Source: Acanthochromis polyacanthus (Eukaryota; Chordata; Actinopteri; Pomacentridae). From it: 64,000 nt of DNA. This document shows positions 10,791 through 24,078 of this stretch, one piece after another (positions within the stretch are counted from its first letter, which is position 1; each line of letters starts with the position of its first letter). The notes under the pieces were generated by a model. It had not been told where the DNA came from. It saw only the letters and a program-made list of their open reading frames with translations, and did no database searches. The position numbers and the translations under genes are program-made. The stretch spans positions 32,153,690 through 32,217,689 of the forward strand of contig NC_067129.1 in the NCBI RefSeq assembly GCF_021347895.1, in the 5' to 3' direction.

Positions 10791-11862
10791 GTGTTTCACT
10801 GCGGTTCTTTGCAAATGAAAGTTTTATATAATGTCGGAGATGCAGAGCACTACAGTAAGACAACTGTATGCAGGACAGTCAGAAAAGTTTTCCTGGTTCT
10901 GAAACGACTTTTACTCATCATTGTGGACATAAACCTGTCAGAGCATCAAGGAGGATCCATAGGATTGCAGGTGAATGATGTAGAGATCTGTTAAATTCAT
11001 TTTAAATCATATTCTGTTAATGACATTGTGCTGCAGCCTCAGACTGGGATTAGTCATTTTAATTTCTTTTAGGATTTCCCAGTGTGACTGGCTGCATAGA
11101 TGCCCACACATCCCCATCACAGCTCCCTCACATCATGAACAGGAAGTCCATTCACAGCATAAATGTGCAGGTAGGCTACAGGTAGATTGACTACTGTTTC
11201 TAAATGTTGAAGACTGCATCATAGTTCAACATCTGTCATTCTCTGCACTGTCCAGATCATATGTGATGCTGCATACATCATTTCTAATGTGGAGGCCACG
11301 TGGTCTGGGTCTGTTCATGACTCCAGGATTTATGGAGAGTCTAACCTGAGCAACAGACTGCAGCGTGGTCAGCAGCCTAAAGATTTTCACAATAGAATTC
11401 TCTTGTCTCCCTCCTTTAATATACTCTGATGTATCCACTATACATTACAGGAGAGTTTGATGGCCTTCTGCTGGGTGACAGGGGTTACCATGCCAACCCA
11501 GGCTGATGACCTCATACCCTGACCCTGAACCAGGCCCCCAACAGAACTTCTACCGGGCTCACTGCAGGACCAGAGCCCGGGTGGAGATGACCATAGGCCT
11601 GCTGAAAGCCCGTTTCCAGAGCCTACGTCTCCTCAGGGTGACCCCTGAGAGGGCCTGTGATATTACTGTGGCATGTGTTGTTCTTCATAATATTACCACC
11701 ATTAGAGGAGAGCAACACCCTGCCCTACAAACTGAAGACCCAGATGATGAGCCCATCCACCTGCAGCTATCCAGGACAGCAGAGCAGTCAGAGACACCGT
11801 ATGCAATAATCACTTTAGAGTTTAAGTCACCATCATCACCACCACAGCAAATAAAGACATGA
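10791..11862 (+). pseudogene. HARBI1-like transposase pseudogene (copy B)
   Basis: The best copy for reading the N-terminal helix-turn-helix part (VLYNVGDAEHYSKTTVCRTV). The gene then passes through the Asp-bearing GCIDA and HDSRIY segments in other frames, and ends in the open segment 11,506-11,862 with RVEMTIGLLKARF. It has a 4-T run at about 10,822. Frameshifts make it non-functional. Confidence 0.85.
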
Positions 11863-12443
11863 TACACATTTCATTTGGTCTTCTTTATTTCCTACAAATA
11901 AAAGAGATAGTTCAGTTCATGTTCCAGTAGTTAACATAATTCACCTGTGACCATCACCACCTCTAACTTGTGCTCCAGTAGTTCAATTTCCAGATCTGTC
12001 CTCCTAATCTGTTTTTTGGATTTTTCTCAGCAAATGCAGTTTGTAAATCCGTTTTACTGATAACTGGGAATGCATAGAGGACATTAAATTATACAGTTGC
12101 ACATGAATTCCACAGAATGAAGCTCTGGTGTTTCCTGAACATCCATCTCACTGCAGTGGAAGCTGAGGGACCATCCTGCTGCTGTCCAGCCATGCTCTGT
12201 TAAAAAGGATGAGAATGTGCAATACTTCAGTGTAGGCTAAATGTCACACTCTATATTCCACCCAAAATCTGAATGAGAAGAGAACTTTCAGTAACATACC
12301 TCTGTATGCCTTTCTGGATCCCCCTCTGTAAAGGCAGCAGACACAGTTTCATCCTCTTCATCCTAGATCAGTGACATGTTTCAGTAAACTTAAACTACCA
12401 TTTGGATAAATCTTTGGAGTGTTGCCTACTTACAATTACAAGG

Positions 12444-12458
12444 TATATATATATATAT

Positions 12459-12500
<42 letters not shown>
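12444..12500. repeat. (TA)n microsatellite
   Basis: TA tract inside the Harbinger element, 57 bases here against 61 in copy A. Confidence 0.95.
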
Positions 12501-12503
<3 letters not shown>

Positions 12504-13258
12504 TCCATGACATTTTATACCACCGTTTTACAGGCATCTACTTTCTTTCTGTTGGCTGAGCAGAAGTCTATGTTAGTTTAAATAGGCTTAATTATTTAGC
12601 AGGACATGATATGGATGCAGACATTTAGGCTATGTGTGGATAAAACAACTGCACAGTCAAACAGCCACTTAATATTTAGGCGACTTTACAATGTAAAACA
12701 TGATCAACATGAAGTACCTCCATGAGATAATGCCGAGGTCTGACCTGTTTGAACAGTGTTTTTATATTTCATCTTAAGCTGCTGCCCCGTCGGGATTTCA
12801 CCTAAATGAAATAACTTACTAGGCTGCCATTCAGACAGTTATTCCCTGTAATATTATTACGATTACAAAGGACTACATTTAAACTTACGCATTGATCCGG
12901 GCAGCAGTGTTCTCTACGCCGTCTCTCTCTCTTTTGCAGCTGCAGCGGTGTTGCACTTCTTTCTAAAAACGTGTTCAAACTCGCCATATGAGCGCATTAA
13001 AAACTTCCATTTCAAAAACGCAGCCTTTCGCTTCCCCGTTTCCATGGTGACTCGTCGAATCGGGGTTCCATTGATGCTGTCTTTTCAGACTTGCGGTGCA
13101 CGCGCGTAACTCCAGGTCAAACTACTCCGAGTTGATTAACCCAAGTCAAATCAGCCGTTGTGAAACCGAAAACTCAGAGTTTTCTATCTCAGAGTAGATC
13201 AACTCAGAGTCGCAGAAGAAACTTAGAGTTTCTTGAACCTGCTTCGTGAAATAGGCCC

Positions 13259-14804
13259 ATGGTCTCTGTCATGCTGGATGACGCAAGTGCCACAAAAATA
13301 AAAACAATCCCTCTGTCCAAAGACTCTGTGTCCAGATGTATAAATGACATCACTAACGATCTTCAGGAACATCTGGTAGATAAACTCAGAGACAAACGTT
13401 TTGCCTTACAATTCGATGAAGCATCTGACAGCAACAAAGACTGCTTGTTCATTGCTTATGTACGTTTTAGCATGACAGACTCCCTGTGTGAGGATGTACT
13501 TTTTTGTAATTATGTCCCACGGCTGTGTACTGAGCCCCCTCCTGTACACCCTCTACACATATGACTGTACACCCATCCAGCCCTCCAACACCATCATTAG
13601 GTTCACCGATGACACCACTGTGGTTGGTCTCATCTCGGGGGGTGATGAAAGGAAGGAAATACAGGAGTTGGCAGGGTGGGTGGTGTTTCAGGAACAACCT
13701 GGAGCTGAACACCAAGAAGACCAAAGAGATGGTCATTGATTTCAGGAGGCATAGGTCTGTCCATGCTCCACTGTCCATCAACGGAGTCTGTGTGGATAGA
13801 GTGGCCTCCTTCAAGTTCCTGGGGACTCATTTATCTGAGGACCTCTCTTGGACAGTCAACACAGCAGCACTGGTTAAAAAGACACAGCAGACACTCCACT
13901 TCCTCAGAGTGCTGAGGAGGAACCACTTGGAAGAGAGACTGCAGGTGTCCTTCTACCGGAACACCATAGAGTCTGTGCTGACCTACTGTGTGACTGTCTG
14001 GTTCACAGACAGGAAGGCTCTGCAGAGGGTCATCAGGACATCAGAGAAAATCATCGGCTGCCCTCTGCCCCCTCTGGAGAACATCGCATCCTCCCGCTGC
14101 ATCAGCAGAGCAAAAAAGATCTGGGCAGACAGCGCACACCCTGGCCAGAAACTGTTCAGTCTGCTGCCATCAGGGAAGAGACTGAGATCCTCAAAATGCA
14201 GGACAAACAGGCTGAGGAACAGTTTCTATCCATGGTCCATCAGACTCCTAAACTCCAAACACATGTCTACCTGAATGTTACTTTTTGCTGCTTTCATACA
14301 ATGTCCTAACATATTCATACTCTACTGGTTCTCATTCCATTTCATTTACCTCACATATTGTATATATCGGTATATATATGTACATTTGATTCTATTATTT
14401 AATGTTGATATTTTATTTCTTATTGCTTGTTGTTGTGCACTGACCAGCGGAAGCTATTTATATTTTCGTCATGCCATGTACGATGACAATAAAGCCGTTC
14501 TGATTCTAATGTCGGAGACAGAGCCACAGCTGAAGAGCTATTCAAAATATTGGACTGCTTCCTGACTGAGAATGATCTAAAGTGGGAGAACTACATTGGT
14601 GTTTGCAGTGATGGTGGACACACTGTGTTATACACAGAGAAGCACTGGCATCAAGACACCTTTCCTCTGAATTAAGTGAGGTTATGACTGACATTGTAGG
14701 TGTAGTCAGTTTTATAAAGACCAGAAAAACTAAAAACAAGAGTGTCCTCTGTTATCTGTGAAGAGACGGGAACTGAACATCAAGCTGTGCTGTTTCACAG
14801 TGAA
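13259..14804 (+). pseudogene. hAT (ZBED5-like) transposase fragment split by a LINE (copy B)
   Basis: The open frame 13,259-13,564 runs from VSVMLDDASATK through FDEASDSNKDCLFIAYVRFS and CEDVLFCNYV, then crosses into LINE sequence out of frame. The hAT frame resumes after 14,513. This copy keeps the TACGTTTTAGC spelling that preserves the frame up to the LINE. Confidence 0.8.
13517..14508 (+). mobile_element. 5'-truncated L2/Maui-like LINE (copy B)
   Basis: A 992-base insertion flanked by ATGTC at 13,512-13,516 and 14,509-14,513. RT C-terminal open frame 13,561-14,274, with the same protein as copies A and C. Confidence 0.85.
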
Positions 14805-16150
14805 GCAAAGCGGCCAAAACATTAACTCCCACTTGGTGGAGGTAATAAAAACGGCATATTATTGATAATAGCAACTGCCCATCAGGGGATCAAACCCCAG
14901 TCTTCCACATGACAGGCAGAGATACTGTCCATGACACTGAACAGGAAGTTGGAGGATGTCATGTGACCACAATGAGCCGATCACAGCTTCATAACTACAA
15001 TGCAGTAAATAATTATAATTATGTTTGTGTGATCAGTAGTAACTTAGGTTTACGATGTACGATGTCTACGAAGTTGAAATGTTTTAAAGACATGAAGTTT
15101 AGTCGTTTTAATGAATATTTTCATTAACAGGAGTGAATTGAATTCACACAAGTTTCTATTTATTTAATTTATTTCTTATTTATAACTTTCTGCATTCCTT
15201 CTCTATGGCAGTGACTCCAGATGTATTTACATATTTCTATTTTGTCTACAATTACATAACAAGAGTAGACATGTTTTGCTAATTTCATATCACAGCTTTA
15301 AAGAGAGGTTTTATTTTTAGTTTGGGGTTCACAGAGTTTGTTATGATTCATTATTTACCATTAATAATCGTCACACTGATACATCTGTTCTCAGATCTGT
15401 GTTTATGTTCATATCTGTGTTTTATCAGACTGGATGCTGTTTACTCTGACTTCATATGATGAACTTTTTTCTTCTTGATTGCACCTCAGATTAGAAAAAC
15501 TGCATTTTTTTGTCATATTATTTGAACTCTGTGCAATGATAATAAAGTTAAATCTAATCTAGTTGCTTTTTGTTAGCTGCATCTCAGTTTTTCCAATTAT
15601 ATAAATGTGGTAATTTCCTGTTCTGAATTTTGATCTGCTTTACATGAGTCTATCTCTTTTACTTACTTGAACATTTGAAATTACCTATTTTTTGTTTTGC
15701 ATTTGCGCTTTCATTTTTTCACATCGGGGCTCAGTACTGTTGATATGTTTGCTTTGTGTTCCTAAACTGTTCATGTTTTTAAATGTCTTCCTCTGTAAAT
15801 ACTTGAACCTGGAAAGTCACAGAGAATAATCAATAAAGAAAAAAAACTGTTCTATAAAAACTCAATCAGGAAACTCTCCTTGAGGTTGGATCCAAAAAGA
15901 ATCAATCCTCACAGACCTCCATGTTAAATGTCCAGCCTTAGAGCAGAAATAAACATGTTTACTGTCTGATACAAAGAAACAGAAATGTTGTTTCTGTGAA
16001 ACGATGCTGCTTGATTTTTATTGAGAAGACACTGTTTGACGAGTTTGGCAAAAACTGGTTCTACTGAGATTACTGGATTCACAGGGAGTTTCCTGCAGCT
16101 CTGACTTCCTCAAACAGCCAACAGGGAGGTTCATTTATGATTCTTAGCTC
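14805..16150. repeat. Block paralogous to GTPase-gene 3' flanks (copy B)
   Basis: Same block as 3993-5340, with the ACTTGAACCTGG spelling shared with the paralogue at 53.1 kb. Non-coding. Confidence 0.75.
14876..14946 (-). pseudogene. tRNA-Asp(GTC) remnant (copy B)
   Basis: Identical by eye to the copy A remnant: GTC anticodon kept, T arm GGGGTTTGATCCCC, weak acceptor stem. Confidence 0.75.
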
Positions 16151-16233
16151 ATCATAGTTACGCGTGTGAGGCTTCCATGTTATTTCTTATCTGTGCTCTC
16201 AGTTTGTGGTCGCTACTCGTGACCAACTTCCCA

Positions 16234-16309
16234 CGTTGTTGGAAGGATTCAAACCTGTACAGAGAAACCCCAATGGATTTCTAGTCTATCACCACTCGGC
16301 CACGACAAC
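16234..16309 (-). pseudogene. tRNA-Ser(AGA) remnant (copy B)
   Basis: The reverse complement reads GTTGTCGTGGCCGAGTGG, then TGATAGACTAGAAATCC with anticodon AGA, a GTTTCTCTGTACAG variable-arm region and GGTTTGAATCC. Compared with canonical tRNA-Ser(AGA) the D loop is about 6 bases short and the acceptor stem has a mismatch. Length is 76 against the usual 82. Probably a pseudogene, though its internal promoter boxes are only mildly changed. Confidence 0.75.
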
Positions 16310-16672
16310 CCACAGAAAGAATTTTTTTCACATCAAAAACTCACACTATTGGGGTGTTTGTGGTTTACAGAAGTACAGAGAATGAATTAAGACAATTTCT
16401 GTTTGGCTGTGAGGTAATATTAGCATGCTCACGTTAGCATGTGCTAGCATTAACAGACGCTAATTCTAAGAACTACTACAATTATCTTATCTTATCTTAA
16501 TTTCTCTGAACTGGGACTCTGTTGCCTTGTAGTGATAATTCACCTTAACAGCAGAAAGATTTATGTGGAGAACCCAGAACACGATCAAACATGCTGAGTT
16601 TCTGGTGGCTGCAATGACTCAGTTTGTGCCTTCAAGAAGTAAAGTTTCAGGTTTGATACCAGCTTCATCCTT

Positions 16673-17205
16673 ATCAAGTATTGAAAATAACTGCAAAGGA
16701 GTAAAGTATTGAAGATAATTGCAAAGAAAATCAAAATAACTACAAAGAGACACAAAATAACTATGAAGAGACACAAAATAACAACAAAAGACACGGTTGT
16801 TGAACTATACAAGCTATAGATTGTTCTGTAATTCCAGTTCTCTGACATTGGACATTCTAGTACAAATATAGAGTCTGAAAATGGAAATATGTCCACACTT
16901 CAAAATAATGTCTTACTGATGTTGGGATCAATATTTTATTATTATTGCAGACTGTAAATCAATGAGATGGTTGAAAATAACAGTGAAAATAACAAGCAGA
17001 CACCAAATAACTACAAAGGAACACAAAAATGACCACAAGAGACAATAAACAACCACAAATAAAAACAAAATGAGACACAAAATAACAACAAATCACTACA
17101 AAGATATAGAAAATGACAACAAATAGAAACAAAACTATTATAAACATGAATACCTACAAAGTACTACCAAGAAACACAAAACAAACTACAAAGAGACAAA
17201 ACAAC
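16673..17205. repeat. ACAAAATAACTACAAAGAGAC-type minisatellite, two blocks (copy B)
   Basis: Blocks at about 16,673-16,795 and 16,972-17,205. Carries TATTGAAG where copies A and D have TAATGAAG. Confidence 0.85.
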
Positions 17206-17409
17206 CAAAGACAACTGAACTGTCATGCAGCCAGCAAAACATAAACGTGTTGTACTGTGAAATCTGCATCATCTTTATTGGATTAAGTGTTTAGAAGAAT
17301 CTCACTTTGTACAAAGATTTAAAAACCATCTGTTGTGTGTGTGTTCACTTTAAGTTTCATTTCTGTTTCCAGAAGAGCCTGAACTTCTGGAAATTTCATG
17401 TACTGGGCG

Positions 17410-17611
17410 TGGTTTGAATACCTTTGGGCTGGTGGAGATAAAACTCTCCTCCCCACAGCAGCAGAGCATCACTACATGTTCCTTACAGCAGAGACTTTAT
17501 ATTTGTCTTTTGATCAACATTCTTCATCTAAACATGCTAATGAAGACACGGAAAAACAGGAGAGGACATGAAGAACATTCTTTCAGCGGTCAGCACTTAA
17601 ACCTGAATGTT
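17410..17611 (+). pseudogene. Decayed first exon of the GTPase-linked gene (copy B)
   Basis: Same truncated exon as 6585-6782, but with one-base differences (GAATACC for GAATTACC; ATTCTTCATC for ATTCTCATC) that change the frame. These lie in the error-prone stretch and may not be real. Confidence 0.7.
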
Positions 17612-20600
17612 GATGTCTGCACAGTCTAAACAGACTAGTGCTCCTGGTACTGGACCTCATCATCCAAGGCTAACAACTAAATAAAATGAACAAAACATGC
17701 TGTTGATAGCATCTGTAATACAAACCATTTTCTCCATTAATTGATTCATTATTACTTTGTCCATACAATGTTAGAAAATGTTACAAATTACCTGTAACAA
17801 TTACCAGCAGTGCTCAATGCCTTTTTTATTTGAGCAACAACTAAAAACCACCAAAACACGAGTATCAGAAATCAATGTGTTGAATTTCCACATCTGCAAA
17901 GTTGAAACCTGAAGAACAATCAGCATTTTTACCTTGAATCATGAAAAGAGCTGCACATTAACAGTAGTCTTTACTTCACAGTGTTAATTTGATCATTTGA
18001 ATCAGTTTTAGACTTGTATTAATGATACAAAACATAATCAACAATGGTAGATTAGCAGGCTAAACTCGGCTAAAATGCAAGCAAAAAGTGCAGCAAAAAC
18101 ATATTAGTAGGTACAAAAAGTTTGAAATGTTGCTACAGGAATAATCTGGCTCATCTCTGCATTGTTGGCAACACCTCAGTGAAACTCCAAAGTTGTAAAG
18201 CAGGTAGACAACAGCCAGAAAGAAAAGAAAAGAAGAATTAAAGCTACAAGCAGGTTGAACGGGTCCTCGCACACCAACGCACATCGGACGTGGAGCATGT
18301 CGAGGTGCAGCGAACCTCGGGGTGTGACATCAAAGTGAAGGTGTGGAGACATCGCAGACATAGTTCAAGGATTATCTTGCCAAGTTTGTAGCAACAGTAT
18401 GTGCTAACATGGAGCAGTTTTCTGAGTTTCAACGTGCTTCATAAGGAGGCAAAATGAAACAAACATGTTTTAGAGAGAGAGACAAAAAAGATCAAATTGG
18501 TATTTAAAAGAGGATAAAATATATTGGAGCCATGTAGAGATGCTGAAACATACTGGAGCCAGTTTGAATAGACTGCAACATAGCAGGAGCCAATATAAGA
18601 AGAATATCTAAAACATAGTGGGACCATGATTATAGACATGAAAATGCACTAGGAGGAAGGTTAAAGGGTTGTAACATGCTGGGAGTGAGGATAAAAAGGC
18701 AGAAATAAGTGAAAGTTAGTTTGTAAAAACCATGAAAGAATCATGAATACTGGCAACTCACTAAGAATAGTAAATCAAAGTGCAAAACATGTCATCTCAG
18801 GTTGCCCCCAGGTGGCACTATGACTGTGAATGTGTATTTTGATATGGACATTATCGGGGCAGAACTCTGATTAATCATATGAAGTTTGGGGCAGATTGCA
18901 GCATGTACAAGAGATTTACAAAACACTTCTTCTTTCCTGGCAATGCATCAAAGTTCAGGGGGCCGCAATCGCCCCGCCCTTTGAATTTTGCAGATGATTT
19001 TGAAACTTTTTATCACTAAGGTATGTTGTATATACTGTCCAAGTTTGAGGCCTGTGAGGAATTAACCACTGAAAATGACCAAAAACACCCAAAATCTAAC
19101 ACTTAATTCAAAGTGGCGGACTTCCTGTTGGGTTAGAGTATGGGTCCAGGAGGCTTTCTTGTTGGCCCTGATGTGCTACATATGCACCAAATTTCATAAA
19201 TGTAGGTTAAACTTGTTGAGAGGGCTTTTTGCTAAAAATGCTGCTAGGAGGCTATGGTCCATGCTGTGAATGTATTTTGATATATGGATGTGATCAGGGC
19301 AAGGCTCTCAACAAACTTTTAACGTTTGAGGCAGATTGGAGCATGTACAGGGCTTTTACACGGCAGTTGATGTTTCATCACAAAGCATCAAAATTCTGGC
19401 CACGCCCTCTGACTTTTGTGGAACATTTTGATAACTTTTCTTCACTAAGGCCTGCTGTATGTACTTGCCAAATTTGAGGTCTCTTGGAGTTACCCCTGAG
19501 GAGGAGTTTGTTTCTGACAATGACAAAAGTCAAAAGTTGCGTTTCCTGCATCACATCAGACCTACCGCATACACATTGACACCATTGATTAGCTCCTGAT
19601 GGAACACAGACAAATTGAAAGAGACCATGGCAGAGAACGCACTGATGACGAATTGGCTGCGGACATGTTACATTGTCTGCTTCAGAACATTATTGAAGGA
19701 AAGGAGGGAGATTAGTGAACCACTGTCCATGGAAAGTGACTCTGTAATCAATTAAAGAAGGTTTTAAGCTCTCTGGGAGAAGGTTGTCTTCTAAATACAA
19801 AGTGTGCATAAGTGCAGAGTTCTGGAAAGTTGCTTTTTGCAGAATAATGGAGCCTTCCAGGGGTGGAGAGGAAGGAGATGCACTTGTTTTTAATCACTTG
19901 TGGAGTTATTGTCACGGGTTTTCTGCTTTGGGAACTGCTGGGGAGACGGGAGCTGCCAGTGACTAAAAGAGGGGTAAAACACACTGATTATTACAACCTG
20001 AATAAATATGGTGGTATTGTTGTGTAGCTGTTGTTGTATTCCTTGTATTAGATCTCTCTGTCTCAGGATCATCACCACAGTTGTAGAATATCATGCCAGT
20101 CTTGTGCTATTCTCCGAGTGTCCCTGGTCCCAGAGCTGGACGCTTCAGATCTGCGGTTGATGTTCCACCCAACTGGTCCCAGTCTCCACCATTTCCACTG
20201 TGGGATGCTGCTGCTGACCTTCCTCCAGCCCTCCGCTTCCAAACTCCCCTTTTCCACCAGTCAACTCTGCATCGCCTTCACTATACTTGTTATGCTAACT
20301 TACATACTGTTTGAATTTTACTGCTAGCTATATATGGAGTATGTTTAATGTCAGAGCCGTACATCATAAGAGTAAACTATGAGTTCAGTTTTCAATGTTA
20401 GCTTATACTTTGTCTGTAGTCACATATCCTGTCATGCATGTATCCAAATGTGTTGTGTTTTCCTTGCTTTCCCACCCCTCCCTCTCCTCCCATCCTCCCC
20501 CTTGCCCTCCTCTGTCCCTCTCAACCCGCCCGGCCAGCAGGCAGATGGGTCCCCCCTATATAGAGCCGGGGTTCTGCTCGAGGTTTCTTCCCTGTTAAAA

Positions 20601-20830
20601 GGGTGTTTTTCCTTGCCACTGTCGCCTTTGGGCTTGCTCTGGGGGTCAGGCATTTGGGTTCTGTAAAGCGTCTTGAGACGATTTGACTGTATTGACGCTT
20701 ATATATATAAAATTGAATTGAATTTGAGTTTCTAATGATCCTAGAAGTCTGAATTTTCATGATAGAATCAATAACACATTGCGTCTTTGTCACAAAAAAC
20801 AAGATGCATTTCAGTTCTTTCATAGATTTA
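17612..20830. other. Insertion of interspersed repeats, no gene seen (copy B)
   Basis: Counterpart of 6783-10,020. It contains the two-monomer repeat at about 18,800-19,500 and the AATTGAATTG-ended element at about 20,209-20,728. Many single-base indels relative to copies A and C. Confidence 0.65.
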
Positions 20831-21050
20831 TTAAAGATTTGCCTGTCTATGACAAAATCTGCTGGGTCAAAAACACATACAGCAACTGGAATTATCAAGC
20901 TCATCAAATTTTCTTAGTAGAGTCTGAACTTTTTATGAGTGATTTGGTGGTGAACTGGTGACTCCTCTGGAGCCAAATTTAAATAGAACCACTTGATCCA
21001 CTGATTAGACTCAGATACAAACATTGCAGTGCGAAAGTCTGAGGAGCTCG
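20830..21050. repeat. Remnant of intron 1 of the GTPase-linked gene (copy B)
   Basis: Counterpart of 10,020-10,230, alignable to 38,830-39,010. Confidence 0.7.
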
Positions 21051-21614
21051 GGGCCTACTTCACGAAGCAGGTTTAGTGAAAACTCTGAGTTTGTTAACCC
21101 TGAAATGAGGGAAACTCAGAGTTTTCCGTTTCACGAAGCGCAGGGTAACTCTAACCGGGGAATGCGGGGTAACTCGAGCCTGTTCACAAAGAGGGGTAAC
21201 TTCAACTCTCGCGTCAGTTACCGCAGTAACAGACTCTATGACTCTAACCTGCTCGCTAGCAGGTTTATCTGAGAAACCTCGAGTTTCTCTCCGTCTCCGC
21301 CCTCTTTCAGCCACACACGCTGTTTCATTTCCTCATTCATTCAGTCAGTAAGCGAGCGAGTTTTGGCGTAGAACAGCTTTTATTAACGATCCAGTGGATA
21401 AAGGAGCAGCGTTACTGCACAGATAATTAAATATTCGTCGGTAGATTGTTATCAGGACCGCGCATAAAATGTTCTCGCATTTCCGGACAATTATCGGTGT
21501 GAGCGGTTACCGTTTCGTAATCGTTTCAAGTCCATAATCTACATAAACAACCTAATCCGTCCTTACATTTACATTACCAGCCGCAGTCATGCTCTCACAT
21601 CCAGCAGATGTTGT

Positions 21615-22682
21615 GTGTTTCACTGCGGTTCTTTGCAAATGAAAGTTTTATATAATGTCGGAGATGCAGAGCACTACAGTAAGACAACTGTATGCAGGAC
21701 AGTCAGAAAAGTTTTCCTGGTTCTGAACGACTTTTACTCATCATTGTGGACATAAACCTGTCAGAGCATCAAGGAGGATCCATAGGATTGCAGGTGAATG
21801 ATGTAGAGATCTGTTAAATTCATTTTAAATCATATTCTGTTAATGACATTGTGCTGCAGCCTCAGACTGGGATTAGTCATTTTAATTTCTTTTAGGATTT
21901 CCAGTGTGACTGGCTGCATAGATGCCCACACATCCCCATCACAGCTCCCTCACATCATGAACAGGAAGTCCATTCACAGCATAAATGTGCAGGTAGGCTA
22001 CAGGTAGATTGACTACTGTTTCTAAATGTTGAAGACTGCATCATAGTTCAACATCTGTCATTCTCTGCACTGTCCAGATCATATGTGATGCTGCATACAT
22101 CATTTCTAATGTGGAGGCCACGTGGTCTGGGTCTGTTCATGACTCCAGGATTTATGGAGAGTCTAACCTGAGCAACAGACTGCAGCGTGGTCAGCAGCCT
22201 AAAGATTTTCACAATAGAATTCTCTTGTCTCCCTCCTTTAATATACTCTGATGTATCCACTATACATTACAGGAGAGTTTGATGGCCTTCTGCTGGGTGA
22301 CAGGGGTTACCATGCCAACCCAGGCTGATGACCTCATACCCTGACCCTGAACCAGGCCCCCAACAGAACTTCTACCGGCTCACTGCAGGACCAGAGCCCG
22401 GGTGGAGATGACCATAGGCCTGCTGAAAGCCCGTTTCCAGAGCCTACGTCTCCTCAGGGTGACCCTGAGAGGGCCTGTGATATTACTGTGGCATGTGTTG
22501 TTCTTCATAATATTACCACCATTAGAGGAGAGCAACACCCTGCCCTACAAACTGAAGACCCAGATGATGAGCCCATCCACCTGCAGCTATCCAGGACAGC
22601 AGAGCAGTCAGAGACACCGTATGCAATAATCACTTTAGAGTTTAAGTCACCATCATCACCACCACAGCAAATAAAGACATGA
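21615..22682 (+). pseudogene. HARBI1-like transposase pseudogene (copy C)
   Basis: Same gene as 10,791-11,862 with extra one-base losses (CTGAACGAC for CTGAAACGAC, CCGGCTC for CCGGGCTC, GACCCTGAG for GACCCCTGAG). These split the terminal segment into 22,402-22,629 and 22,488-22,682. The losses coincide with the suspected low-quality stretch. Confidence 0.8.
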
Positions 22683-23263
22683 TACACATTTCATTTGGTC
22701 TTCTTTATTTCCTACAAATAAAAGAGATAGTTCAGTTCATGTTCCAGTAGTTAACATAATTCACCTGTGACCATCACCACCTCTAACTTGTGCTCCAGTA
22801 GTTCAATTTCCAGATCTGTCCTCCTAATCTGTTTTTTGGATTTTTCTCAGCAAATGCAGTTTGTAAATCCGTTTTACTGATAACTGGGAATGCATAGAGG
22901 ACATTAAATTATACAGTTGCACATGAATTCCACAGAATGAAGCTCTGGTGTTTCCTGAACATCCATCTCACTGCAGTGGAAGCTGAGGGACCATCCTGCT
23001 GCTGTCCAGCCATGCTCTGTTAAAAAGGATGAGAATGTGCAATACTTCAGTGTAGGCTAAATGTCACACTCTATATTCCACCCAAAATCTGAATGAGAAG
23101 AGAACTTTCAGTAACATACCTCTGTATGCCTTTCTGGATCCCCCTCTGTAAAGGCAGCAGACACAGTTTCATCCTCTTCATCCTAGATCAGTGACATGTT
23201 TCAGTAAACTTAAACTACCATTTGGATAAATCTTTGGAGTGTTGCCTACTTACAATTACAAGG

Positions 23264-23276
23264 TATATATATATAT

Positions 23277-23320
<44 letters not shown>
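23264..23320. repeat. (TA)n microsatellite
   Basis: TA tract inside the Harbinger element, 57 bases, with the interrupting ACATAC shifted relative to copy B. Confidence 0.95.
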
Positions 23321-23323
<3 letters not shown>

Positions 23324-24078
23324 TCCATGACATTTTATACCACCGTTTTACAGGCATCTACTTTCTTTCTGTTGGCTGAGCAGAAGTCTATGTTAGTTTA
23401 AATAGGCTTAATTATTTAGCAGGACATGATATGGATGCAGACATTTAGGCTATGTGTGGATAAAACAACTGCACAGTCAAACAGCCACTTAATATTTAGG
23501 CGACTTTACAATGTAAAACATGATCAACATGAAGTACCTCCATGAGATAATGCCGAGGTCTGACCTGTTTGAACAGTGTTTTTATATTTCATCTTAAGCT
23601 GCTGCCCCGTCGGGATTTCACCTAAATGAAATAACTTACTAGGCTGCCATTCAGACAGTTATTCCCTGTAATATTATTACGATTACAAAGGACTACATTT
23701 AAACTTACGCATTGATCCGGGCAGCAGTGTTCTCTACGCCGTCTCTCTCTCTTTTGCAGCTGCAGCGGTGTTGCACTTCTTTCTAAAAACGTGTTCAAAC
23801 TCGCCATATGAGCGCATTAAAAACTTCCATTTCAAAAACGCAGCCTTTCGCTTCCCCGTTTCCATGGTGACTCGTCGAATCGGGGTTCCATTGATGCTGT
23901 CTTTTCAGACTTGCGGTGCACGCGCGTAACTCCAGGTCAAACTACTCCGAGTTGATTAACCCAAGTCAAATCAGCCGTTGTGAAACCGAAAACTCAGAGT
24001 TTTCTATCTCAGAGTAGATCAACTCAGAGTCGCAGAAGAAACTTAGAGTTTCTTGAACCTGCTTCGTGAAATAGGCCC

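Larger units (their letters stand above)
10231..13258 (+). mobile_element. PIF/Harbinger DNA transposon, both termini present (copy B)
   Basis: Complete 3.03-kb element with terminal inverted repeats GGGCCTACTTCACGAAGCAG (10,231) and, reversed, GGGCCTATTTCACGAAGCAG (ending 13,258). The left flank is the intron-1 remnant and the right flank is the hAT fragment. No clear three-base target duplication is seen next to the termini, so the two ends may come from different insertions joined by recombination. The long subterminal regions repeat ACTCAGAGTTT and GGTAACT motifs. Confidence 0.85.
10231..21050. repeat. Tandem array unit B
   Basis: Complete unit. It matches unit C at diagnostic bases where A and D differ, so B and C look like the youngest pair. 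From about 17,150 to its right end the copy is peppered with one-base indels relative to A and C. Confidence 0.95.
21051..24078 (+). mobile_element. PIF/Harbinger DNA transposon (copy C)
   Basis: Both termini present. Near 21,140 this copy reads GCGCAGGGTAACTC where the other copies read GCGAGGTAACTC. The right terminus is identical to that of copy B. Confidence 0.85.
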
